From NCBI RefSeq assembly GCF_014109765.1, contig NZ_CP059139.1:3538001-3602000 (forward strand): a stretch of 64,000 nt of DNA, given 5' to 3'. Each line of letters starts with the position of its first letter. The stretch's first letter is position 1. The notes under the pieces are model-generated. The model was not told the origin of the DNA. It saw only the letters and a list, made by a program, of their open reading frames with translations, and made no database searches. The DNA comes from Pseudomonas berkeleyensis. Its GTDB lineage: Bacteria > Pseudomonadota > Gammaproteobacteria > Pseudomonadales > Pseudomonadaceae. The translations under genes were made by a program, and so were the position numbers. Of this stretch, positions 27,088-35,851 are shown one piece after another.

Positions 27088-28827
27088 ATGCGCTCCACTG
27101 CCTTCAACCAGCGCCTGCTGCGCGGCCAGACACCCTCCTACGAGCGTCTACAGGCACGCCTGGCCGAAGATCACGCCAGCCAGCCCAGCCAGCCGCAAGC
27201 CATTCATTGCGGCTGGGGGCGCCTGCTGATCGGTCACACCTATCCGGATGCCAGCGACCTGGCCGAAGCACTGCTCGGCGAGCAACCGGGTGAGCGCGAT
27301 ATCGCCCTGTACGTCGCCGCGCCGCACCAGGTGCTGGCGCACGCCCCGCAGCAACTGTTCCTCGACCCCTCCGATACCCTGCGCCTGTGGTTTACCGACT
27401 ACCGTCCGGCGCGCCGCAGCTTCCGCGGCTTTCGCATTCGCCGGGCGCAGAACGAGGCGGACTGGCAGGCGATCAACTGCCTGTACCAGACACGCGGCAT
27501 GCTGCCGATCGACCCGGACAAACTCACGCCCTATCACGAAGGCGGCCCGACCTACTGGCTGGCAGAAGATGAGGACAGCGGTGCGGTGATCGGCAGCGTG
27601 ATGGGCCTGAACCACCAGCGCGCCTTCCGTGACCCGGAAAACGGCAGCAGCCTCTGGTGCCTGGCGGTCGACCCGCAGTGCAGCCGCCCCGGCGTCGGCG
27701 AAGTGCTGGTACGCCACCTGATCGAACACTGCATGAGCCGCGGCTTGAGCTACCTCGACCTGTCGGTGCTGCACGATAACAAGCAGGCGAAAAAGCTCTA
27801 CGCCAAGCTGGGTTTTCGCGAGCTACAAACCTTCAGCCTCAAGCGCAAGAACGGCATCAACCAGCCATTGTTCCTCGGCCCCGGCCCGCAGGCCGAACTC
27901 AATCCCTACGCCCGGATCATCGTCGACGAGGCACTGCGCCGCGGCATCGAGGTGCAGGTGGACGACGCCGAAGCCGGGCTGTTCACCCTCAGCCAGGGCG
28001 GCCGGCGCATTCGCTGCCGTGAATCGCTGTGCGACCTGACCAGCGCGGTGAGCATGACCCTCTGCCAGGACAAGCGCCTGACTCATCGCACCCTGTCGCG
28101 CGCGGCTCTCAGTGTGCCGGCGCAATGCCTGGCCGGCAGCGCCGAAGACAACGCCACCTTCCTCGCCGAACACGGCTCGGTGGTGGTCAAGCCGGTCGAT
28201 GGCGAACAGGGCCAAGGGGTGGCGGTCGATCTGCGTACACCGGGTGAAGTCCAGGAAGCCATCGAGCGCGCCCGCGTGTTCGATCAACGCGTACTGCTGG
28301 AGAGCTATCACGAGGGCCATGACCTGCGCGTGCTGGTGATCGGCTATGAGGTGGTGGCCGCGGCCATCCGTCGCCCGGCAGAAATCATCGGCGATGGCCG
28401 CCACAGCATCGGCAAACTGATCGACGCGCAGAGCCGCCGGCGCCAGGCTGCAACCGGTGGCGAGAGCCGCATCCCCAAGGACACCGAAACCCTGCGCACC
28501 CTGCACGGTGCCGGCCTCGACTACGACAGCGTGCTGCCTGCCGGCCAGCGCCTGGCAGTACGCAAGACCGCCAACCTGCACACCGGCGGCACCCTGGAGG
28601 ACGTTACCGCGATCCTCCACCCGACTCTGCGCGACGCCGCGATCAAAGCCGCTCGGGCGCTGGAAATCCCGGTGGTAGGGCTCGACCTGCTGGTGCCTGC
28701 CGCTGACCAGCCCGACTACGTGTTCATCGAGGCCAACGAACGCGCTGGCCTGGCCAACCACGAGCCGCAGCCGACCGCCGAGCGTTTCATCGACCTGCTG
28801 TTCCCGCTCAGTCACGCACCGAGCTGA
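27088..28827 (+). CDS. ngg: N-acetylglutaminylglutamine synthetase (GNAT + ATP-grasp)
   Basis: The 579-residue reading from ATG 27088 (MRSTAFNQRLLRGQ) follows GGACAGGGA. An 18-residue longer start (MTIRLRPDV, 27034) cannot be excluded. Residues about 105-265 are a GNAT acetyltransferase domain (SLWCLAVDPQCSRPGVGEVLVRHLIEH, DNKQAKKLYAKLGFRELQTF). Residues about 310-575 are an ATP-grasp ligase (VVVKPVDGEQGQGVAVDL, FIEANERAGLANHEPQPT). The fusion makes N-acetylglutaminylglutamine from glutamine; AsnO then amidates it. Confidence 0.93.
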   Translation: MRSTAFNQRLLRGQTPSYERLQARLAEDHASQPSQPQAIHCGWGRLLIGHTYPDASDLAEALLGEQPGERDIALYVAAPHQVLAHAPQQLFLDPSDTLRLWFTDYRPARRSFRGFRIRRAQNEADWQAINCLYQTRGMLPIDPDKLTPYHEGGPTYWLAEDEDSGAVIGSVMGLNHQRAFRDPENGSSLWCLAVDPQCSRPGVGEVLVRHLIEHCMSRGLSYLDLSVLHDNKQAKKLYAKLGFRELQTFSLKRKNGINQPLFLGPGPQAELNPYARIIVDEALRRGIEVQVDDAEAGLFTLSQGGRRIRCRESLCDLTSAVSMTLCQDKRLTHRTLSRAALSVPAQCLAGSAEDNATFLAEHGSVVVKPVDGEQGQGVAVDLRTPGEVQEAIERARVFDQRVLLESYHEGHDLRVLVIGYEVVAAAIRRPAEIIGDGRHSIGKLIDAQSRRRQAATGGESRIPKDTETLRTLHGAGLDYDSVLPAGQRLAVRKTANLHTGGTLEDVTAILHPTLRDAAIKAARALEIPVVGLDLLVPAADQPDYVFIEANERAGLANHEPQPTAERFIDLLFPLSHAPS

Positions 28828-28841
28828 GCGCCCTGCCCCGG

Positions 28842-28865
28842 CCCTCTCCCGCAAACGGGAGAGGG
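28842..28865 (+). other. Intercistronic hairpin between ngg and the M42 peptidase gene
   Basis: CCCTCTCCCG and CGGGAGAGGG pair perfectly around CAAA. As in the asnO-ngg gap there is no T-run. Confidence 0.65.
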
Positions 28866-28890
28866 GAAACCTGAACGCCGAGGAGCTTGC

Positions 28891-30090
28891 ATGCAACAAC
28901 TACCCGAACCCGATCTCGACTACATGCAGAAGGTGCTGCTGGAGATGCTCGCCATCCCCAGCCCCACCGGTTTCACCGACACCATCGTGCGCTATGTCGC
29001 CGAGCGTCTCGAAGAGCTGGAGATTCCCTTCGAGTTGACCCGTCGTGGCACCATCCGCGCCACCCTGCGCGGTCGCCAGAGCGAGTACGAGCGCTTCGAC
29101 CGCGCCGTCTCCGCGCACCTCGACACCATTGGCGCCATCGTCCGCGAGATCAAGGACAACGGCCGTCTCGGCCTGGCACCGGTGGGCTGCTGGTCGAGTC
29201 GCTTCGCCGAAGGCAGTCGCGTCAGCCTGTTCACCGACAACGGCGTGATCCGTGGCAGCGTGCTACCGCTGATGGCCTCGGGACACGCCTTCAATACCGC
29301 CGTCGATACCCTGCCGGTGAGCTGGGATCACATCGAGCTGCGCCTCGATGCCTACTGCGCTACACGCGCCGACTGCGACTCACTGGGCATCGCCGTGGGT
29401 GATTTCGTCGCCTTCGACCCGCTGCCCGAGTTTTCCGAGAGTGGCCATATCAGTGCCCGTCACCTCGATGACAAGGCCGGTGTCGCTGCACTGCTGGCCT
29501 CATTGAAGACGATCCGTGATCACGGCCTGCAGCCGATGATCGACTGCCACCCGCTGTTCACCATCACCGAGGAGGTCGGCTCCGGCGCTGCGGCAGCCCT
29601 GCCCTGGGACGTCAGCGAGTTCGTCGGCATCGACATCGCCCCGGTCGCACCAGGCCAGCAGTCCAACGAACACGCCGTCAGCGTTGCCATGCAGGACTCC
29701 GGCGGGCCCTACGACTACCACCTGTCACGCCAGCTGCTGCGCCTGGCCGCCGAACAGGAAGTGCCGGTACGTCGCGATCTGTTCCGCTACTACCATAGCG
29801 ATGCGCAGTCGGCGGTGGCCGCCGGCCACGATATCCGCACCGCGCTGCTGGCCTTTGGTTGCGACGCCACGCATGGCTACGAACGCACCCATATCGACAG
29901 TCTCAAGGCCCTTAGCCGCCTGCTCACGGCTTACATGATGAGCCCGCCGGTATTCGCCAGTGATGCGCAACCAGCCCAGGGTTCGCTGGAGCGTTTCAGT
30001 CACCAGCTGGAGCACGACGCACAGATGGAAAGCGATACCCGTGTGCCCCCCGTGGACAGCCTGGTCGGCCAACATGATCGGGACGCTTGA
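28891..30090 (+). CDS. M42 family peptidase of the NAGGN operon
   Basis: The 399-residue protein has M42/M28-like metallopeptidase motifs: SAHLDTIGAIV at about residue 70, the HLDDKAGVAALL metal-bridging Asp, TITEEVGSGAAA with the catalytic Glu pair, and a late THGYERTH His. It is the usual third gene of the osmoprotectant NAGGN cluster, where it may trim or recycle the dipeptide; that role is inferred from conserved context. The ribosome site is GGAG before ATG 28891. Confidence 0.92.
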   Translation: MQQLPEPDLDYMQKVLLEMLAIPSPTGFTDTIVRYVAERLEELEIPFELTRRGTIRATLRGRQSEYERFDRAVSAHLDTIGAIVREIKDNGRLGLAPVGCWSSRFAEGSRVSLFTDNGVIRGSVLPLMASGHAFNTAVDTLPVSWDHIELRLDAYCATRADCDSLGIAVGDFVAFDPLPEFSESGHISARHLDDKAGVAALLASLKTIRDHGLQPMIDCHPLFTITEEVGSGAAAALPWDVSEFVGIDIAPVAPGQQSNEHAVSVAMQDSGGPYDYHLSRQLLRLAAEQEVPVRRDLFRYYHSDAQSAVAAGHDIRTALLAFGCDATHGYERTHIDSLKALSRLLTAYMMSPPVFASDAQPAQGSLERFSHQLEHDAQMESDTRVPPVDSLVGQHDRDA

Positions 30091-30251
30091 AGGCTTGGGC
30101 GCATAAAGGCAAAGTGACACAAAAGGACGACTGGGGAGCATGCGCTCCCCTTTTTATGGCCTGCTCTCCCTGCCGGCCACCCCTAGGGACGTCGCCCCGC
30201 GACGTTAAAAAATGACTCCGGCCATTTGTCATGGCCTACTGAGGTTCACGG

Positions 30252-32996
30252 ATGCCTCGTCTTTGCCTGGCCTTGCTGTTGTTATGGCTTGCCTGCCCAA
30301 GTTGGGCCCTTACGCCTGCGCCGCTGGACAGCGACGACATACGTATTTCCCTGGGCACCTACACCAGCTATTACGAAGACGTAGACGGCACCCTGAGCGT
30401 CGAACAGATCCAGGCACTGGACGACGACGCCTTCAAAGGCCTACGCAGCGAACACGCGAACCTGGGCAAGAACGACTCGGTGTGGTGGTTCAAGATACGC
30501 CTGCTCAATGGCCTGGAGCACTCGCTGGGCGGCTATTTGGAAGTCAACTATCCGCTGCTCGACCATCTGCAGGTCTATCTCATCAGGCCCGACGGTTCGC
30601 GCCTGGAACAGGAAAGCGGCGACAGCTTCGCCTTCTCGCAGCGGCCGGTACAGGTGCGCAACTTCTGGTTTCCCATGCAGCTGGAACCCGGCGTCAGCAC
30701 CCTACTGCTGCGTGTGGACACCACCAGCACGGTGTTCGTGCCGCTGTTCTTCAGCACCTATGGCGCCAGCGCGGCGGCACAGGAAAATCTGATGGGTTTC
30801 AACGGCGCGTTCTACGGCGTGCTGTTCGCGATGTTCTGCTACAACCTGTTCCTCTATCTGTCGCTGCGCGAAGCGGCCTACCTCTGGTACCTGGCCTACA
30901 ACCTCAACGTTGGCCTGCTGGCCGCCTGCTTCGACGGCATGTTGTTCAAGCTGCTGCCCGAGCATGTGGCTTTCCAGTCGGTGAGCATCTACATCCTGAT
31001 GTACGTGCATTGCCTCACCGCCATCCAGTTCAGCCGCCACTTTCTCCATGCCCGCCAGTACTTCCCGAAACTGGATACGGGCCTGCGTCTGATGATGCTG
31101 ATCTGCGTTGGCTGCCTGCTGTCGGTACCGCTGGTGGGCTTCGCCGCCTGGAACATCCTGGCCAGCGTCACGGTATCGCTGGTGTCGCTGGCACTGCTGC
31201 TCACCGGCATCTACGCCTGGCGCCGCGGCGTGCGCTACGGTTCTTACTACACCCTGGCCTGGGCCATCCTGCTGTTCGCCTTCATCCAGGCCACCACCGG
31301 CTCGCTGGGGCTCGAGGTGTTCGGCGTGTTCGGTGCCACGGCGGTGAAGATCGGCGTGACCATCGAGCTGATCACCCTGTCCATCGGTCTTGCCGACCGC
31401 ATCAACCTGCTCAAGGAAGAAGGCTTCCGCTCACGCCGCGCAGCGGAACAGGCCGAGTTCGAGAGCCAGGCCAAGAGCCGCTTCCTAGCCAAGATGAGCC
31501 ACGAAATTCGTACGCCACTCAATGGCGTGCTGGGCATGCTGCAGTTGTTGCGCGAAACGCCGCTGGATCGTAGCCAGCGCTTCTACGTCGACACCATCTC
31601 CAGTTCCGGCAGCTCGCTGATGGCAGTGATCAACGACATCCTCGACTACGCCCGCATCGAATCCGGCAAGCTCAGCCTGGAACAGATCGAATTCGATCTC
31701 GAAGACCTGATTTCCGAGACCCTCAGCCTGTTCACCGGCCAGGCCCTGGACAAGCGCCTGCGCCTCTATGTCAGCCTCGAAAGCGGCGTGCCACGACGTA
31801 TCCAGGGCGACCCGACACGCCTCAAGCAGATCTTGATGAACCTGCTCAGCAACGCCCTGAAATTCACCGCAGAAGGCCATGTGGCGATCAGCGTCAGCCG
31901 CCGTAGCGATAGCCACGGTCATCCGCACCTGATCTTCGCCGTCAGTGACAGCGGCATCGGCATCAGCGAGCAGGCTCTGGCGCAGCTGTTCGAATCCTTC
32001 GCCCAGGGCGACTCCAGCACCACCCGCCGTTATGGCGGCAGCGGCCTGGGCCTGGCCATCAGCAAGGAGTTGGTGGAGATGATGGGAGGACGTATCGAGG
32101 TGCAGAGCACCCTCGGCCAGGGTACTCGCTTCGCCTTCGACATCCCGCTACTCGGCGAACAGGAAGCCCCTGACGAACTCACCCGCCTGCTGGCCGGGCG
32201 CACCGCCCTGCTCGCCTCGCTCGACGGCCTCGGCCTGGATGCCCTGAGTCGACTGCTCGGCCGCTGGGGCATGCGCACCGAACGCTGCCAGACGCCCGAA
32301 CGCCTGCAAGACTATCTGGAAGACTTCGACGCACCACCGCTGCTGGTACTGATGGCCCCCTGGCCCGGTAGCGTCAATCACTGGCTCGACTCGCTCAGAC
32401 CCATGCTGCAGATACAGCAGCGCGTACTGCTGGTGTGCCCACCCGAGGCCTGCCAGCAATTGCCGACGAGCCAGGGGCTGCGCCTGCAGCACCTGGCCCA
32501 ACCGATGGCGATCAACGCCCTGCGCCAGGCGTTGCGCGGACTCTACGAAAAACCCAAAGCACAGGTACATCAGTTGGTCAGAGAGATACGTAGCGACAAT
32601 GGCGACGCCCCCTGCATCCTGGTCGCCGAGGACAACCCGGTGAACCAGCTGGTGGTTCAGGGGTTTCTGAAGAAACGCGGTTACAGCGTGCGCCTGGTGA
32701 CCAACGGCCAGGCCGCCCTCGACGAATACAGCCGCGCCCCGGACGCCATACACCTGATCCTGATGGATTGCGAGATGCCGGTGATGGACGGCTTCGAAGC
32801 TACCCGGCAGATTCGCCGCCTGGAACACGACAGACAGCTTGGCGCGGTGCCCGTGATCGCCCTGACCGCACACATCCTCGATGAACACCGCCAGCACGGC
32901 CTGGATGCCGGCATGGACGATTTCCTCGGCAAGCCGCTGGACAGCACATTGCTCTACAGCACGCTGGAGCGTTACCTGAAAATGTCCGGTTCCTGA
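30252..32996 (+). CDS. 7TM-DISM hybrid sensor histidine kinase/response regulator
   Basis: The 914-residue protein has a signal peptide (to about residue 19), a periplasmic 7TMR-DISM sensor domain (about 28-165), and seven membrane helices (about 175-375). A HisKA domain has the phosphorylated His417 in [15 protein letters not shown], followed by a HATPase domain ([33 protein letters not shown]). A C-terminal receiver has phospho-acceptor Asp839 in [13 protein letters not shown] and a conserved Lys in FLGKPLD. No HPt domain is present, so an external phosphotransfer protein is needed. The sensor half resembles RetS/LadS. It follows the NAGGN operon after 161 bp and may sense osmotic or envelope state (inference). 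Confidence 0.93.
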   Translation: MPRLCLALLLLWLACPSWALTPAPLDSDDIRISLGTYTSYYEDVDGTLSVEQIQALDDDAFKGLRSEHANLGKNDSVWWFKIRLLNGLEHSLGGYLEVNYPLLDHLQVYLIRPDGSRLEQESGDSFAFSQRPVQVRNFWFPMQLEPGVSTLLLRVDTTSTVFVPLFFSTYGASAAAQENLMGFNGAFYGVLFAMFCYNLFLYLSLREAAYLWYLAYNLNVGLLAACFDGMLFKLLPEHVAFQSVSIYILMYVHCLTAIQFSRHFLHARQYFPKLDTGLRLMMLICVGCLLSVPLVGFAAWNILASVTVSLVSLALLLTGIYAWRRGVRYGSYYTLAWAILLFAFIQATTGSLGLEVFGVFGATAVKIGVTIELITLSIGLADRINLLKEEGFRSRRAAEQAEFESQAKSRFLAKMSHEIRTPLNGVLGMLQLLRETPLDRSQRFYVDTISSSGSSLMAVINDILDYARIESGKLSLEQIEFDLEDLISETLSLFTGQALDKRLRLYVSLESGVPRRIQGDPTRLKQILMNLLSNALKFTAEGHVAISVSRRSDSHGHPHLIFAVSDSGIGISEQALAQLFESFAQGDSSTTRRYGGSGLGLAISKELVEMMGGRIEVQSTLGQGTRFAFDIPLLGEQEAPDELTRLLAGRTALLASLDGLGLDALSRLLGRWGMRTERCQTPERLQDYLEDFDAPPLLVLMAPWPGSVNHWLDSLRPMLQIQQRVLLVCPPEACQQLPTSQGLRLQHLAQPMAINALRQALRGLYEKPKAQVHQLVREIRSDNGDAPCILVAEDNPVNQLVVQGFLKKRGYSVRLVTNGQAALDEYSRAPDAIHLILMDCEMPVMDGFEATRQIRRLEHDRQLGAVPVIALTAHILDEHRQHGLDAGMDDFLGKPLDSTLLYSTLERYLKMSGS

Positions 32997-33001
32997 CTGC
33001 A

Positions 33002-33170
33002 GGGCATCTCTAAAAACGTAGGCGAGGCAGTCAGCGCAATACCGATGGCGGCCCCGCAAAAACAGGCGAAAAACGCTCGGAGTCGCGCTCGACTTTACGA
33101 GCTGTAAATGAGCATTTTGAGCCTGTTTTTAACGCAGCGATGACAACGCAGGTAGTTTTTAGAGATGCCC
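33002..33170 (-). repeat. Dispersed inverted-repeat element, copy R3
   Basis: Its ends GGGCATCTCTAAAAAC and GTTTTTAGAGATGCCC are a perfect 16-bp inverted repeat. The interior, in opposite orientation to the other copies, shares ACGAGCTGTAAATGAGCA, TTTTTAACGCAGC and CAATACCGATGGCGGCCCC with R1, R2 and R4. An inner pair, AAAACAGGC with GCCTGTTTT, is also complementary. Confidence 0.8.
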
Positions 33171-33238
33171 AGCAGGCGCTGTCGCGGGGAGTCGGCGACA
33201 GCTCTATCATAGACAGCGCCAACTGGAGCCTCCCTACC

Positions 33239-33490
33239 GTGCTGATCCCCGCTCACCTGCTGCAAGCCGAAACGCTCACCGCGCTGATCGAAGACTTCGT
33301 CACCCGCGACGGCACCGACAACGGTGACGAAACCCCGCTGGAAACCCGCGTACAGCGGGTTCGCCGAGCCCTGGACAAGGGTGAAGCGGTGATTGTCTTC
33401 GACCCGGACAGCCAGCAATGCCAATTGGCGATGAAGCGCGACGTGCCCAAGGAATGGCTGGAGGCCTTACAGGACTCACTCAGTGATTGA
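33239..33490 (+). CDS. UPF0270 (YheU-like) protein
   Basis: The 83-residue product is read from GTG at 33239 (MLIPAHLLQAETL), behind GGAG. A longer ORF from 33140 would begin inside repeat R3 and is rejected. Family marks are the N-terminal LIPxxxLxxETLxxLIEDFVTRDGTD and GEAVIVFDPDSQQCQL. Function unknown; small soluble protein conserved in gammaproteobacteria. Its 3' end overlaps the convergent glycosylase gene by 11 bp. Confidence 0.9.
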   Translation: MLIPAHLLQAETLTALIEDFVTRDGTDNGDETPLETRVQRVRRALDKGEAVIVFDPDSQQCQLAMKRDVPKEWLEALQDSLSD

Positions 33491-34151
33491 CCGTGTGCGC
33501 CAGCATCACCGATAGCTGGCACAGCGGTCGGCCGCTTTCGGCGTGCCACTGGTTGAAAGCAGCCTGCACCGCAGCCAGATCCTTCTGACTGGTCGGTGCC
33601 TTGTCGATCACGCCCTGTGCCTTCAGCGCCGCGACCATATCGTCGGTCGGGATGAAGGTGTCCTTGCCCACCATGCGCAGAAAGCGCGGTGCAGACAATC
33701 CACCCAGCTGACTGCCGTGCTTGGCCAGGTATTTCCACAAGCCGACGACATCGCTTACCGGCCAGTCAGCGATCAACGCGCCGAAACTGCCCTTCTCGCG
33801 GCGCACGTCGAGGATGAACTGGGCATTGCGGGGCACGCTCTTCAGCTTGCCCAGATGGCGGATCAGCCGCGCATCCTGCATCAGGTTCTCCAGACGCTCG
33901 GCGCCCATCAGCACTACCTTTTCCGGATCGAAGCCAAAGAAGACTTCCTCGAACGCCGGCCATTTGGCATCCACCAGGCTGTGTTTGAGGCCCGCACGGA
34001 AGATGCGCAAACTGATCAACGACAGGTAGCGGTCATCGCTCAGTGCACGCAGCTCGGCGTCGCTGCGCGGCTTCGGCAGCATGGCCTCCAGCGCCTTGAC
34101 CGAGCCGAAACGGTTGAGGCAGAACTCGTGCAACCACTTGTAATCACGCAT
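33480..34151 (-). CDS. DNA-3-methyladenine glycosylase I family protein
   Basis: The 223-residue protein (MRDYKWLHEFCLNRFGSVKALE) matches the 3-methyladenine glycosylase I family in length and pattern: RFLRMVGKDTFIPTDDMVAALK near the helix-hairpin-helix region and a central WPAFEEVFFGFDPEKV segment. The zinc ligands of E. coli TagA (Cys4, His17, C-terminal His/Cys) are not visible; the C-terminus reads LAHTVNH without a Cys. It may be a divergent or non-zinc branch. It would repair alkylated bases if active. Confidence 0.75.
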   Translation of the reverse strand: MRDYKWLHEFCLNRFGSVKALEAMLPKPRSDAELRALSDDRYLSLISLRIFRAGLKHSLVDAKWPAFEEVFFGFDPEKVVLMGAERLENLMQDARLIRHLGKLKSVPRNAQFILDVRREKGSFGALIADWPVSDVVGLWKYLAKHGSQLGGLSAPRFLRMVGKDTFIPTDDMVAALKAQGVIDKAPTSQKDLAAVQAAFNQWHAESGRPLCQLSVMLAHTVNH

Positions 34152-34224
34152 GAATCGAACCCTTCATGAAACGGATGACGAAGCCTGCATGCAGTAAGCC
34201 GAACACCGCAAGCCCTGTAAAACC

Positions 34225-34277
34225 GTAGGGCGGGTGAAACCCGCCAATCTCGAACCGGCGGGTTGCACCCGCCCTAC
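34225..34277 (+). repeat. REP pair downstream of the DAHP synthase gene
   Basis: GTAGGGCGGGTGAAACCCGCC and GGCGGGTTGCACCCGCCCTAC face each other around a 10-base linker. On the minus strand its GTAG edge supplies the stop codon of the DAHP synthase. Confidence 0.8.
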
Positions 34278-35338
34278 CCGCGCAAACGCTCGGCAGCCTG
34301 GCGCAACGCAGCCTCGGTACCGCCCCAGCCCAGGCAGCCATCGGTGATCGATACGCCGTAACGCAGCTCGCCGGACAGCGCCTGGCAGCCGTCGAACAGG
34401 TGGCTCTCCAGCATCACTCCACGCAGGCTGGTATCGCCCGCCAGACGCTGGTCGATCACGCTATCCAGCACCGCAGGCTGACGCAGCGGATCCTTGCCGC
34501 TGTTGGCGTGGCTGCAGTCGACCATGATGCGCGGCGCGATGCCCTGACGTTGCAGAGCCTCGCGCGCGGCCGCCACGCTGCCAGCGTCATGGTTCGGCGC
34601 GCCGTGACCACCGCGCAGCACCAGATGAGTGTCCGGGTTGCCGGCGGTGTGTAGCAGGGCCGGATGGCCGAGGTCGTCGATGCCGAAGTGCTGGTGCGGG
34701 TGCGCCGCCGAGCGCATGGCGTCACAGGCGATGCCGACACTGCCGTCGGTGCCGTTCTTGAAACCAACCGGCAGATCCAGGCCGCTGACCATCTCGCGGT
34801 GCACCTGCGACTCGCTGGTGCGTGCACCAATCGCCGCCCAGCCGAGCAGATCGTCGAAGTAGCCAGCCGCCATCGGTTGCAGCAGCTCGGTGGCCAGCGG
34901 CAAGCCGCGCTCGAGAATATCCAGCATCAGTTGCCGCGACTGGCGCAGGCCTTCGGCCATGTCAGCGCTGCCATCCAGCTGTGGGTCGTACAGCAGCCCT
35001 TTCCAACCGACGGTGGTGCGTGGTTTTTCCACGTAGGCGCGCATCACCAGCAACAGTTGGTCATCGACCTGCGGCGCCAGCTCGGCCAGGCGCTCGGCGT
35101 ATTCGAGGGCGCTGGCGCGGTCGTGCAGGGAACAGGGGCCGACCACCACCAGCAGGCGTGAGTCACGGCCATCGAGCACGGCGCGGATGGCGTCGCGATC
35201 AGCGGCGATACGCTCGGCAAGTGAGGCAGACAACGGCAGGCGCTGGCGCAAGACGGCGGGGCTGGGCAGCGGCTGGGCGCTGCGGCGGGTGATAGCGGTA
35301 ACGGGGCAAGCGAGTTGAGCGGAGACGGATGCGTTCAT
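34274..35338 (-). CDS. 3-deoxy-7-phosphoheptulonate (DAHP) synthase, class I
   Basis: The 354-residue protein condenses phosphoenolpyruvate and erythrose-4-phosphate, the first step of aromatic amino acid synthesis. Motifs are VVVGPCSLHDRASALEYA, MRAYVEKPRTTVGWKGLLYDP, GARTSESQVHREMVSGL, GFKNGTDGSVGIA, LRGGHGAPNHD and MVDCSHANSGKD, all typical of AroF/AroG/AroH-type enzymes. Which amino acid inhibits it cannot be told from sequence here. An upstream leader with Tyr, Phe and Trp codons and an attenuator predicts control by aromatic aminoacyl-tRNA. Its stop codon lies in a REP element. Confidence 0.95.
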   Translation of the reverse strand: MNASVSAQLACPVTAITRRSAQPLPSPAVLRQRLPLSASLAERIAADRDAIRAVLDGRDSRLLVVVGPCSLHDRASALEYAERLAELAPQVDDQLLLVMRAYVEKPRTTVGWKGLLYDPQLDGSADMAEGLRQSRQLMLDILERGLPLATELLQPMAAGYFDDLLGWAAIGARTSESQVHREMVSGLDLPVGFKNGTDGSVGIACDAMRSAAHPHQHFGIDDLGHPALLHTAGNPDTHLVLRGGHGAPNHDAGSVAAAREALQRQGIAPRIMVDCSHANSGKDPLRQPAVLDSVIDQRLAGDTSLRGVMLESHLFDGCQALSGELRYGVSITDGCLGWGGTEAALRQAAERLRG

Positions 35339-35382
35339 GATCTGGCGGTTCCTTGGCCGGCGCGGTCGATGCCGCGGCGGCG

Positions 35383-35472
35383 CTAACTGAGTGTTCGTGG
35401 CAAAGGTGTCTGGGCGCAGGTGACGCTGCTAAATCGCCAGTCGTTGCGGTAGTTGCGGTAATAACGGTTCAT
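35383..35472 (-). CDS. Second aromatic-rich upstream ORF of the DAHP synthase (29 residues)
   Basis: The ORF runs from ATG 35472 (ribosome site GAGGA, 7 bases away) to TAG 35383 and lies after the attenuator and 44 bp before the synthase ATG. It begins MNRYYRNYRNDWRFSS, with three Tyr, one Trp and one Phe in the first 14 residues. It would be translated only on read-through transcripts, so it could add a second, translational, layer of control. No homologue is known to me. Confidence 0.6.
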   Translation of the reverse strand: MNRYYRNYRNDWRFSSVTCAQTPLPRTLS

Positions 35473-35507
35473 CTGTGAGTCCTCGATCTGTGGCCGTTTT
35501 CGGCCGG

Positions 35508-35544
35508 AAAAAACAAAACCCCCGGTCGGGTTGCCGACCGGGGG
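35508..35544 (-). terminator. Attenuator terminator of the DAHP synthase leader
   Basis: CCCCCGGTCGG and CCGACCGGGGG form a perfect 11-bp stem with a 4-base loop. On the minus strand the stem is followed by TTTTGTTTTTT. It starts 56 bp after the leader-peptide stop and 170 bp before the synthase ATG, the layout of an attenuator. Confidence 0.92.
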
Positions 35545-35595
35545 TTTTCTGGAAAACGTCTCTGGTGGCGACCCTGGTGTCTCAGGCCGCCTGTG

Positions 35596-35630
35596 GGGTA
35601 TCAGGCGCGCCTGTGGCTAAACCAATACCC
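35596..35630 (-). promoter_or_regulatory. Leader pause hairpin overlapping the control codons
   Basis: On the minus strand GGGTAT at the control codons pairs with ATACCC just past the leader stop, with the self-complementary CAGGCGCGCCTG nested inside. A ribosome stalled at the Tyr/Phe/Trp codons would open this hairpin, as in trp- and phe-type attenuation. Confidence 0.6.
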
Positions 35631-35732
35631 AAAGAAGTAATACGCCGCAGCCGCGACCGACTGCACACGCGCCAACGCGGCGCGCGAGGCACCGGCTTGC
35701 AGCATGGACAGGAGGTTGAGGCTGGCGGACAT
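35601..35732 (-). CDS. Aromatic leader peptide of the DAHP synthase (43 residues)
   Basis: The ORF runs from ATG 35732, behind GGAG, to TGA 35601. The product begins MSASLNLLSMLQAG and near its end reads AAAAYYFFGYWFSHRRA: three Tyr, three Phe and one Trp in eight codons (TAT TAC TTC TTT GGG TAT TGG TTT). A promoter lies just upstream, a pause hairpin overlaps the codons and a strong terminator follows. This is a classic attenuation leader responding to all three aromatic amino acids. A longer in-frame reading from 35786 is rejected since it would pass the likely transcription start. Confidence 0.88.
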   Translation of the reverse strand: MSASLNLLSMLQAGASRAALARVQSVAAAAYYFFGYWFSHRRA

Positions 35733-35756
35733 GGAATTCTCCAAAGCGATGGCCGA

Positions 35757-35786
35757 AACATACTCCAGGCGTTTATGGCCTGGCAA
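35757..35786 (-). promoter_or_regulatory. Promoter of the DAHP synthase leader
   Basis: On the minus strand TTGCCA (35786-35781) is followed after 18 bp by TATGTT (35762-35757). Transcription would start near 35750, giving a short 5' leader before the peptide ATG. Confidence 0.6.
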
Positions 35787-35789
35787 GCG

Positions 35790-35850
35790 TCGCGGCTAAA
35801 GCACCTCCCACATGCGACGCGAACTGTGGGAGGGACTTTAGCCGCGATGG
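35790..35850. repeat. REP palindrome (GTGGGAGGGACTTTAGCCGCG family)
   Basis: GCGGCTAAAGCACCTCCCACA and TGTGGGAGGGACTTTAGCCGC are inverted arms with a small bulge. This is a common pseudomonad REP type, placed here between ttcA and the leader promoter. Confidence 0.85.
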
Positions 35851-35851
35851 C

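Noticed and set aside
33140..33238. Upstream extension of the UPF0270 gene to an ATG inside repeat R3
   Set aside because: The family begins at the residue after GTG 33239, and the extension lies partly in a dispersed repeat.
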